49,206 bases of DNA, taken from Phycisphaerales bacterium (lineage in GTDB: Bacteria; Planctomycetota; Phycisphaerae; Phycisphaerales; UBA1924). Shown here one piece after another: positions 31,401-37,990 of this stretch. The position numbers and the translations under genes were made by a program. The notes beneath the pieces were generated by a model. That model searched no databases. It was not told where the DNA came from and was given only the letters and a program-made list of their open reading frames with translations. Numbering within the stretch: position 1 is the first letter of the stretch; the number at the start of each line of letters is the position of its first letter. The stretch spans positions 1 to 49,206 of the forward strand of contig JAPKGU010000006.1 in NCBI GenBank assembly GCA_026647565.1. The letters run 5' to 3'.

Positions 31401-33746
31401 GACGCCCGAGGTGCCGATGGCGGGGATGCGAAGGGGCGCGTCGAGCACGCCGGGTGCGTTGACGCGATCGTCAGAGACGAGCGCGGCAGAGAGCTTGAGG
31501 TTGTAGTTGCCGGTGGACTGCTGTGCTCCGGAGCCGGCGAGCGTTGCGTTGTAGTTGGCGTTGCCGAAGCCGGAGATGCCGATAAAGTAGTCGCCGCCCG
31601 TGTTGACGAAGAAGTCCAGATAGGCGTCCTGCCCGAAGAACTGGTCGTTGGCGGCAATCTGGTTGCCGAAGGCGTCGAAGAGGCGGATGTATGAGTCGAG
31701 GGTGGAGGGGACGGGGAGGCGCTTCGCGACGACCTCTGCGGTGATCAATCCGCCGGCGGGCAGAGAGATCCGGAAGAGGTCGACGTCGCGAGTGGACTGG
31801 AGGCCGTCACCGATCCTGGCTCCGTTGATGGTGGCCCTGCCCGTTGCGTCGAAGACGATGGGCGTGGCGGAGGCGATGGTGTCGTTGGCCTCGAACGTGC
31901 CGCTGACGGGGATGACCTTGAAGTTGAGCGTGGTGTCGAAACCGCCCGAGGTGTTGCCGTTGAGGTAGTTGCCCTCTTCGTCGCGGAAAGCAGCGTCGTC
32001 AAGGGTGATGCGATAGATGTCGAGGGGGAGGCGCTGGCTCGGGAAGGACGCGAGGTTCAGCGTGAAGTCGACTCGCCGGTTGTTGGACACGTTGATCGAG
32101 ACTGCGGAGACGGGGATGGAGACGTCGTCGCCGTTGCCGAAGATGTCGTCCGCGCCGGCGCCGACGATGGTGACGCCGGACGTGGACAGGAAGGTCGAGT
32201 TGATCGGCTTGTTGAACGTGGTGCTCAGCGTGTTGATGATGGAGCCGGTCTCGGTGAGCTGTCCGAAGACGGGGCCGGGCAGGAAGGCGCTGACCACGGG
32301 GCCGTCGCGGCTGATGATCTGTGCGGCGCGCCAGACGTTGAGGCGTCCGCCGGATTGCACCCGGTTCTGGAGCGAGGGAATCGGATCGACGGAGTTCATG
32401 AGGGCGGCGCGGATCTCCAGGGGAGATGCGCCGGGTCGAGCCGAGGCGATGATGGCGACAGCGCCGGCGACGAATGGCGACGCCATCGAGGTGCCGCTCA
32501 GGAGGGCGTACCCGGCTCCGGGCACTGTCGCGAGGATGTCGACGCCGGGTGCGCCGATATCCACGTCGTTGGCGCCGTAGTTGGAGAAGCCGGCGAGGCC
32601 GTCGTCGTTGTCTGTCGCGGCGACGGAGATGATGCCGGAGAGGTCGTAGCCGGCCGGGAGGAAGGTTCGATCTTCCTCGTCGATGGGGTCGATGTTGAGG
32701 CCGTTGTTTCCGGCGGCGGCGACGAAGACGATACCCGCGTCGATCGTGCGCTGGATCGCGTCCTTCTCGGCCTGGAAGAACTCCGGGAAGTCCTCGAAGA
32801 GGTCCTCCGGGCGAAGCGCGCCGTAGGAGTTGTTGCTGGCGACGATGTTGTGGCCGGCTTCCTTGAGAGTGACCAGATAGTCGTACGCACTGAGCGTGGC
32901 GGAGAATGGGAAGAAGCCGGACTCGTCCACGGCCTTGATGGGGAGGATCGAGACGTTCCAGGCGACTCCGGCGACGCCGATGCCGTTGTTGCCGACGGCG
33001 CCGATGATGCCGGCGACGTGCGTGCCGTGGCCGTTGTCGTCCGCGGGGTTGTTGTCCAGGTCACCGAAGTCCCAGCCGTTGACGTCGTCGACGAATCCGT
33101 TGCCGTCGTCGTCGATGCCGTTGCCAGGGATCTCGCCGGGGTTGGTCCAGATGTTGGCCTGGAGATCGGGGTGGGTGATATCGACGCCGGTGTCGATCAC
33201 GGCGATGATGACGTTCTGGGAGCCGATCGTCAGGTCCCACGCGTTGGTGGAATCGGCGTCGGCATCGATGACGCCGGTGCCGCTGCCCCCGACCGACTGG
33301 CCGGTGTTGTCGTGGCCCCACTGGAACGTGAAGAACTCGTCGTTGGGGACCCGGCCCGCCCTCGACACCAGGTCGGGGATGATGCTCTTGACACCGTCGA
33401 CCAGGATTGAGGTGCGGGCGGCCGAAAGGTCGGTGATCCGCTGTTCGGTCTTGAAGGAGGCGTACGTGCCCCTGGCGATGGACTGGATATCTGTCGCGGT
33501 AATCCGGAGCCGCGTGGCGATCTCCTGGACACGGCTGACGATACCGGCCTGATCGAGAGCCTCGTCAAACGAGACAACCCAGGAGCCCTGTTTGGCATCA
33601 ACCTGGGATCCGTACCACGAGAAGGTGTCGAGCCCCGCGACTCCGGTCAGGAGCGTTCGCTGCTCGAGTGAATCCATCATTCGCGTGTCCGTGCGTGCAA
33701 CAGACTGACCATCGCCGCGCCTCGCGTCGTTCCGAACAGTCGGCAT
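28401..33746 (-). CDS. Giant secreted subtilisin-family (S8) serine peptidase with LEPR-XLL-like start
   Basis: 1781 residues. An N-terminal LEQRTLLTG (about 27-35) is a variant of the planctomycete LEPR-XLL motif and no classical signal peptide precedes it. The subtilase domain (about 140-490) has Asp185 (AVIDTGVDITHPDL), His240 (DNGHGTHVAG) and Ser420 (SGTSMASPF), so the triad is intact, plus an Asp/Gly-rich Ca-binding type insert near 205-235. Then follow a pre-peptidase C-terminal domain, a P/Homo-B domain (LEHTFVGDLQIYLMAPDGTE to GDWTLRIVDTT), a second pre-peptidase domain, and about 700 residues of beta modules. The last three modules repeat S-H-Y/M-x-R-Y and W-x-F-G motifs. Start 33746 has GGGAG 9 nt upstream. 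A TTGACA lies at 33907-33912. Probably cell-surface. Confidence 0.9.
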   Translation of the reverse strand: MPTVRNDARRGDGQSVARTDTRMMDSLEQRTLLTGVAGLDTFSWYGSQVDAKQGSWVVSFDEALDQAGIVSRVQEIATRLRITATDIQSIARGTYASFKTEQRITDLSAARTSILVDGVKSIIPDLVSRAGRVPNDEFFTFQWGHDNTGQSVGGSGTGVIDADADSTNAWDLTIGSQNVIIAVIDTGVDITHPDLQANIWTNPGEIPGNGIDDDGNGFVDDVNGWDFGDLDNNPADDNGHGTHVAGIIGAVGNNGIGVAGVAWNVSILPIKAVDESGFFPFSATLSAYDYLVTLKEAGHNIVASNNSYGALRPEDLFEDFPEFFQAEKDAIQRTIDAGIVFVAAAGNNGLNIDPIDEEDRTFLPAGYDLSGIISVAATDNDDGLAGFSNYGANDVDIGAPGVDILATVPGAGYALLSGTSMASPFVAGAVAIIASARPGASPLEIRAALMNSVDPIPSLQNRVQSGGRLNVWRAAQIISRDGPVVSAFLPGPVFGQLTETGSIINTLSTTFNKPINSTFLSTSGVTIVGAGADDIFGNGDDVSIPVSAVSINVSNNRRVDFTLNLASFPSQRLPLDIYRITLDDAAFRDEEGNYLNGNTSGGFDTTLNFKVIPVSGTFEANDTIASATPIVFDATGRATINGARIGDGLQSTRDVDLFRISLPAGGLITAEVVAKRLPVPSTLDSYIRLFDAFGNQIAANDQFFGQDAYLDFFVNTGGDYFIGISGFGNANYNATLAGSGAQQSTGNYNLKLSAALVSDDRVNAPGVLDAPLRIPAIGTSGVTTSTLNFRDTREIQDVNVRVNLEHTFVGDLQIYLMAPDGTETLLFNKRGTSGDNLTNTVFDDEAATAISAAAPPYTGSFRPDQALNRFDGKAANGDWTLRIVDTTSLNIGQLLSWSIDFTLRNDVFGPLESNDTLVTAKNISEINGSGAATRIASIGDGGFGVLDRDIFRFVASQGTTLNATVTSGGVVDTTLRLFNSEGVELRVVSLGATLNSAIEDFVFSEGGTYYIAVSEGANTTYNPFDVTTGTPAVSTGAYTLNVTVSAGVSDQPVVVVGSDVEAGIGSDGTLFANNASGNPVGARFNGIEFLFPASAAGNQNFFGATMNGYNFLNDGTTAATRLPVVLTDESEVLNRRVTASGMFRGLQVNRTVQFGRNDGFIVIDVNLLNTTSGAVSNVAWMEGFNPAQGANMVGGNNSVSTVNDVDPGAKVATASFSTNAFEDGLTIALAAPDSDARAQASFLSSTTSVRDPLQLISFGVNDPNGLTADQIMTMSFNVGTLAAGASTNLRYFIFFGNTPADAAALVTTLNAGTGTGHLAADSANPASETLSNGDPVPVLPYRVYYPEGYANSKTSTAIPIMNPNDEPTRVVVIARYASGERDQILKDFVIAGNSRGGATLVTPTSFAADSLLVRKNTPYSIEIRSERPVAAQFSHYDEFVLKDRRAAIGEAFTNRADTFWTFGQVEKATNVAEALVYYNTSPNTIKVTSTFYPTGGGDPIEIVQEIDGYRRGGINIRNNTTIPAGSYGVTVSADEEIVASLSHYGLDNGNAYGLVGAPGLGTSIGAVPEGQLGLNSTFEKIGVLNSNDTAATIVFSFLYQDGSAYRTSLSVPARQHGVLNVNDLPSFPLGTPYSVLYESNVAVSMSLPTQAFNDGLATSFSSQAYTYWGFGEGYRPRTDGIVTEYLRLFNPTTDDIVVEISLQFGGTSGVETFRRVVSPRRVAEFNIHDFVLGDRRNSPQYYGITVKAASPIVAYMGRYDRFFPGGFGTLGTPLGTSQPVV

Positions 33747-33960
33747 AATCAGTGACTCCCGCGTTCTTCGGGGACCATCTCGTCCTTGCCTGGCTGCTGG
33801 TGCAGCCGGACGCGCAGCGTTTGCTGAGCATCCCGGCCCTGCGGCGCTGGTCCGGCCCGGTTGGGCCAAACCGCGCTCCCTCACCCTAAGGATAGCGTGT
33901 TCGCTTTGTCAATGCACGTGGTTCCCAATACCCGAATCTTTCCCTTCGAACTATCCACAT

Positions 33961-34710
33961 TCAGCGCCCGGGCCTGGGAGCCCAGGCCTTGGGGAGGAGG
34001 TCTCGCTCTTCAGGCCCCCCAACCAGCCCGAGCGACCGGTCGAGAGCTGCTCGGGAGTCCCTTGGGGTAGGACCCGACAGTTCCTGGAGGAGACGTCGGG
34101 TCGCGACGATCGCGCCGGGGCCTTTGGCCGCAAGGGCTTCTCCGAGGGTTCGGGCGCGGGCTTCGGCTGATGCCGCGTCGGGGAGGACCTCGGAAACAAG
34201 ACCGAGGCGTCTGGCATGGGGTGCGTCGATCAATCCGGGGTCGAGGAGCATGGCCCGCATGGAGCCGCCAGAGACGGTGGCGGCGAGCGTGGGTGCGGAG
34301 ACGGCGGGTGAAATCCCTAATCTGGTGACTGGGTACCCGAAACGAGCGTCTGCGGCACAGATGACGATGTCGGCACCACCGAGCAGGGCGCAGCCCCCGG
34401 CGACAGCTGCGCCCTGCACGACGGCGACGACGGGGCACGGCTGGGCTCGGAGGGCGGTGACCGCCTTCGACAGGCCATCGAGAAGTCTGGCTAAGGTCGA
34501 ACCGTGCGGATCATCCCGGCAGAGGTTGAGGTCGAAGCCGGAGCAGAAGACCGGGCCCTCGGCACGCAAGATGACGGCTCGCGTCTCGTGCGGCATCTCG
34601 GATGCTGCCCGAGCGAGTGCGTCGAGCATCTCGGGAGTGAGCGCGTTGCGAGCCTCGGGACGGTCGAGCGTGAGGCGGGTGACTGAGCCGGCGTGTTCGA
34701 CCCTGATCAT
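33961..34710 (-). CDS. Enoyl-CoA hydratase/isomerase family protein
   Basis: 249 residues, crotonase fold: VTRLTLDRPEARNALTPEMLD at the N-terminus, VFCSGFDLNL and VVQGAAVAGGCALLGGADIVI for CoA binding, and FGYPVTRLGISPAVSAPTL. The catalytic-Glu position reads FGYPVTRLG rather than F-x-E-V, so the usual hydratase glutamate appears absent and the reaction is uncertain. The ATG overlaps the stop of the HMG-CoA lyase gene (ATGA, 34707-34710), so translation is coupled. It probably acts in the same branched-chain acyl-CoA route. Confidence 0.82.
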   Translation of the reverse strand: MIRVEHAGSVTRLTLDRPEARNALTPEMLDALARAASEMPHETRAVILRAEGPVFCSGFDLNLCRDDPHGSTLARLLDGLSKAVTALRAQPCPVVAVVQGAAVAGGCALLGGADIVICAADARFGYPVTRLGISPAVSAPTLAATVSGGSMRAMLLDPGLIDAPHARRLGLVSEVLPDAASAEARARTLGEALAAKGPGAIVATRRLLQELSGPTPRDSRAALDRSLGLVGGPEERDLLPKAWAPRPGR

Positions 34711-35642
34711 GCGATGGGGTCCTTGGAGCGGAGGGCGGCGCGGGCCCAACGACCGGCTTCCTGGAGTTTGGGGAGGCGGATGGCGGTGGTGCCGCCGCGT
34801 GCGGCGAGGGCGGCGACGAGGACTTCCGTGTCGATGTTGCCGGGCGCGCGCCGTTGGCTGGTTGAGGCGTAGGGGCAGCCCCCAAGGCCGGCGATTGCGG
34901 AATCGAATGATCGAACGCCCCGGTTGTAGGCCTCGACGGCGCAGGCTGCTGCTCGGCCGAAGGTGTCGTGGAGGTGGATGACCAGATCGGCGCCAGCGCT
35001 GGAAGTCGGACGAAGCCGGTGGCCGAAGCGGGAGAAGATAGTGTCGAGCAGGCGAGCGATGTCCTGCGGCTCGGCGGCGCCGATGGTGTCGCCGAGATCG
35101 AGTTCGTCGGCGCCGAGATCGAGGAGGCGAGCGCCAACATCGGCGACGGCTTCCGGGGCGATACGTCCTTCGAACGGGCAGGCGATGACGCACGAGACGT
35201 AGGCCCGCACTCGAAGACCGGAGGCGTGGGCACGCCCGATGACTGGCTCGAAGCGTTCGAGCGTCTGGTCGATGCTTGCGTTTGTGTTGCGAGTTGAGAA
35301 GGTCTCTGATGCGGCGGTGAATACGGAGACCTTGTCGATCAGTCGAGAGCCGACGGCCTGATTGACGTCGAGGGCCGCGTCGAGGCCTTTCTCGTTGGGC
35401 ACCAGTGCGGAGAGTTCGGTGCCGCGGGGCTTGTCGGGGGCAATTGCGAGAAAGACTTCCCGTGCGTCGCCCAGCTGGGGCACCCATTTCGGCGAGACGA
35501 AGCTGGAGACCTCCACTTCGTCGACGCCGGTCGCCATCAGTGTTCGGACGAGCTCGGCCTTTTCATGGACGGAGAGGATGCGGGGCTCGTTCTGAAGCCC
35601 GTCGCGAGGCCCGACCTCGGTGATGCGCACCCTCTCGCTCAT
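34707..35642 (-). CDS. mvaB: Hydroxymethylglutaryl-CoA lyase
   Basis: 311 residues. HMGL-like TIM barrel with ITEVGPRDGLQNEP at the N-terminus, VEVSSFVSPKWVPQ, VIHLHDTFGRA (metal His-x-His) and the active-site loop GLGGCPYA with the catalytic Cys. It splits HMG-CoA into acetoacetate and acetyl-CoA, the last step of leucine degradation. No clear ribosome site is seen. A perfect palindrome (35664-35678) lies 22 bp upstream of the start, facing the divergent B12/GTPase gene. Confidence 0.94.
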   Translation of the reverse strand: MSERVRITEVGPRDGLQNEPRILSVHEKAELVRTLMATGVDEVEVSSFVSPKWVPQLGDAREVFLAIAPDKPRGTELSALVPNEKGLDAALDVNQAVGSRLIDKVSVFTAASETFSTRNTNASIDQTLERFEPVIGRAHASGLRVRAYVSCVIACPFEGRIAPEAVADVGARLLDLGADELDLGDTIGAAEPQDIARLLDTIFSRFGHRLRPTSSAGADLVIHLHDTFGRAAACAVEAYNRGVRSFDSAIAGLGGCPYASTSQRRAPGNIDTEVLVAALAARGGTTAIRLPKLQEAGRWARAALRSKDPIA

Positions 35643-35663
35643 GCGTCGATGCTACCGAGCGAG

Positions 35664-35678
35664 TTGGTCCGGGACCAA
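35664..35678. promoter_or_regulatory. Perfect palindrome TTGGTCC-g-GGACCAA, candidate operator
   Basis: 7-bp arms around one base, in the 109-bp gap between divergent HMG-CoA lyase and B12-binding/GTPase genes. The TGGTC-N-GACCA-like core resembles sites of FadR-subfamily GntR regulators. No regulator gene is adjacent, so assignment is inference. Confidence 0.5.
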
Positions 35679-35751
35679 TGGCCAGGGACGGGCGTGCGTC
35701 TGCGGGGTGGCGGCTATGCTCTCGGAAGGATCTCTGCTCAAGGGTTTGCCG

Positions 35752-36909
35752 ATGCCAACAACGATCAATCATGCGACCAGCGAGTTCGAGCGTCGAGACC
35801 GGTGCTCGGACCTGGCGCACCGTCCTCGGGTGCTGCTTGGGAAGATGGGGCTGGACGGGCACGATCGGGGCGTGAAGGTGATCGCCAGAGCGCTGCGAGA
35901 TTCCGGGGTGCACGTGATCTACTCGGGGCTGTGGCAGACGCCGCGGTCTCTGGCGATTTCGGCGCGGGACGAGGATTGCGACGTGATCGCGGCGTCGATG
36001 ATGTCGAACTCGCACCTGGCGCTCGGGCCGAAGCTGGTCGAGTCTCTGGCGGCTCTTGGGAGGCCGGATATTCCTGTGTACATGGGAGGGATTCTGCCCC
36101 AGGAGGACGTCGCGAGGCTTCTGCAGATGGGCGTCGCGAAGTGCTTTACAACGGGGACGGGACTCGAGCAGATCGTGGAAGCGGTGCGCGGGGCCGTGAG
36201 GCCGCTCGGGCAACGAGTGGAGCGGGATCACGCGACGGCGCAGCTGGCGCGGGACATCTCGCTTGTGCACGCGGGCGGCAAGGCGAGGGCCGATGCGAGG
36301 CGCCGCAAGCCCAAGCGTGTGATCGGCGTGACGGGTTCTCCGGGAGCGGGAAAGTCGACGCTGGTGGCGCAGCTGGTTGGTGAGTACACCCGGCGTGCGA
36401 AGGGCGATCCTTCGCTCGGGCGGTGCTCGGTCGTGGCGTTCGATCCGATGAGCCCTATCACGAGCGGTGCGTTGCTCGGGGATCGGCTTCGCGTGGACTT
36501 CAACGTGCTGGATGAGGCGGTCTACTACCGGTCGCTCGCCATCAGCGGCGAGGATTACCACGCGCTGGACGAGATCGTTCAGCTGATCGGCGGGGCTTGC
36601 GACGGATCGGGGGCCTACGAGATGGTCTTCGTCGAGACCGTCGGTGCGGGGCAGAACGAGACGAAGATCCGGAAGCACGTGGACCAGACGGCGGTCGTGC
36701 TGACGCCGGGCATGGGTGACGCTGTGCAGATGGACAAGGCGGGCATCCTTGAGATCGCCGATGTCTTCGTGTGCAACAAGGCGGATCACCCCGGCGAGAA
36801 TGAGCTGGTGAGGGACCTGCGGGACGTGGCGGGTCGGCGGCCGGTGGTCGAGACCGTTGCGACGCAGGGGAAGGGCATCTCGGAACTGCTCGACCTTCTG
36901 CTCGAGTGA
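35752..36909 (+). CDS. Fused cobalamin-binding domain and MeaB/ArgK-type G-protein chaperone
   Basis: 385 residues. Domain 1 (about 25-145) is a mutase-type B12-binding domain: DGHDRG (DxHxxG; His37 the lower cobalt ligand), VIYSGLWQTP and MGGILPQEDV. Domain 2 (about 188-385) is a G3E GTPase of the MeaB family: Walker A GSPGAGKST, FDPMSPITSGALLGDR, FVETVGAGQNE and NKAD for guanine. Together these equal the N-terminal two domains of IcmF without the mutase barrel. It should hold and protect or load adenosylcobalamin for a methylmalonyl- or isobutyryl-CoA mutase encoded elsewhere. AAGGG lies 8 nt before the chosen ATG; an in-frame ATG at 35716 is possible. Confidence 0.88.
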   Translation: MPTTINHATSEFERRDRCSDLAHRPRVLLGKMGLDGHDRGVKVIARALRDSGVHVIYSGLWQTPRSLAISARDEDCDVIAASMMSNSHLALGPKLVESLAALGRPDIPVYMGGILPQEDVARLLQMGVAKCFTTGTGLEQIVEAVRGAVRPLGQRVERDHATAQLARDISLVHAGGKARADARRRKPKRVIGVTGSPGAGKSTLVAQLVGEYTRRAKGDPSLGRCSVVAFDPMSPITSGALLGDRLRVDFNVLDEAVYYRSLAISGEDYHALDEIVQLIGGACDGSGAYEMVFVETVGAGQNETKIRKHVDQTAVVLTPGMGDAVQMDKAGILEIADVFVCNKADHPGENELVRDLRDVAGRRPVVETVATQGKGISELLDLLLE

Positions 36910-37012
36910 GTCGCGGAGCCGTGACATTCCAGGGGGCCGGTGCATCCCAGCATCGCCGCGCGGCGATGGCGGGCAGGAGTGGCGTCGCGCGTCCGCGGCA
37001 TTGGAGCAGCAC

Positions 37013-37960
37013 GTGGCGATCCGACAGCACGCGGAACAGTTGCGGTGCATGGAGGTCTGGGGTGGGAATGAGCCCGCGGATCGCGGGGTCAGTCTCGCCG
37101 GACTTGACGCCGTCGTCTACTCGTTGCCGGTCGGCACGGGCGCATCGGGCGGGGACGTGCACTACCTCTCGAGCTGCGCGACGGGGCGGATCACGCGGCT
37201 GCTGGTTGCGGATGTCAGCGGGCACGGCGAGACGGTTGCGTCGACGGCTCGATCCCTGCGCGACCTGATGCGCCGTTTCATCAACTTCGCGGATCAGACG
37301 CGGCTCATTGCGGGGATGAACCGGGCGTTCAGCGAAAGGGACCATGGCGGAAGATTCGCGACTGCGATCGTCGCGACGTACTGGGCCCCGACGCGTGAGC
37401 TGGTGGTGTGCAACGCGGGCCATCCGCGGCCCATGATCTACCGGGCGAAGCGGCAGACGTGGGCGGTGCTTGCTCCCGAGCCGGGTCATGGGGACGAGGG
37501 GGGCGCGTCCGACATCCCTCTCGGTATCGACGCGGACGGGTCGTACACGCAGTTCGGCGTGAGACTCGATCGTGGCGACATCGTGATGCTCTACACCGAT
37601 GCGCTGATCGAGGCCAGGAGTCAGAGTGGAGAGATGCTCACAGAGCGTGGCCTGATCGAGATTCTGAACGACCTTGGCGGCCTGAGCACGGTCGAACTCA
37701 AGGAGCGGCTGCTCGAGAGCATCGGGAGATTCCGGGGGAGCGGTTCGTCTGACGACGATACGACCGTTCTGCTGCTGACGCCGAATGACGCGGTGCCGCG
37801 TGCGGGCTTCGGTCTGGGGCTTCTGGCATCGGCTCGCATCGTGGGGGCGACCCTGGCATCGGTCTTCCGGGGAGCGGGCGCGATGCCCCTGCCCCAGTTG
37901 AGGTCCGATGTCATCGGGGGTGCACTGGTGGAGAGCATGAACCGGCGTCGGATGCGTTGA
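37013..37960 (+). CDS. SpoIIE/PP2C-type serine phosphatase
   Basis: 315 residues. The SpoIIE domain covers about 25-260. GGDVHYLSS and LLVADVSGHGE give the metal-binding aspartates, then FATAIVATYWAPTRELVVCNAGH, GDIVMLYTDALIEA and DDDTTVLLL. The N-terminus AIRQHAEQLRCMEVWGGNE is conserved among planctomycete relatives. No sensor domain or membrane segment is seen; the last 50 residues are hydrophobic/basic and divergent. A GTG start at 37013 was chosen because GGAG is 6 nt upstream and it keeps the conserved N-terminus; the first ATG (37049) would cut it. It likely dephosphorylates an anti-sigma antagonist, but none is adjacent. Confidence 0.87.
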   Translation: MAIRQHAEQLRCMEVWGGNEPADRGVSLAGLDAVVYSLPVGTGASGGDVHYLSSCATGRITRLLVADVSGHGETVASTARSLRDLMRRFINFADQTRLIAGMNRAFSERDHGGRFATAIVATYWAPTRELVVCNAGHPRPMIYRAKRQTWAVLAPEPGHGDEGGASDIPLGIDADGSYTQFGVRLDRGDIVMLYTDALIEARSQSGEMLTERGLIEILNDLGGLSTVELKERLLESIGRFRGSGSSDDDTTVLLLTPNDAVPRAGFGLGLLASARIVGATLASVFRGAGAMPLPQLRSDVIGGALVESMNRRRMR

Positions 37961-37990
37961 CATTGAGCGCGTCGCTATTCTTTGCGAACG

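Noticed and set aside
33961-35487. A 508-codon frame through the hydratase and across the HMG-CoA lyase gene
   Set aside because: Only its last 249 codons resemble a protein. The upstream part overlaps HMG-CoA lyase in another frame, and the ATGA overlap gives the true start at 34710.
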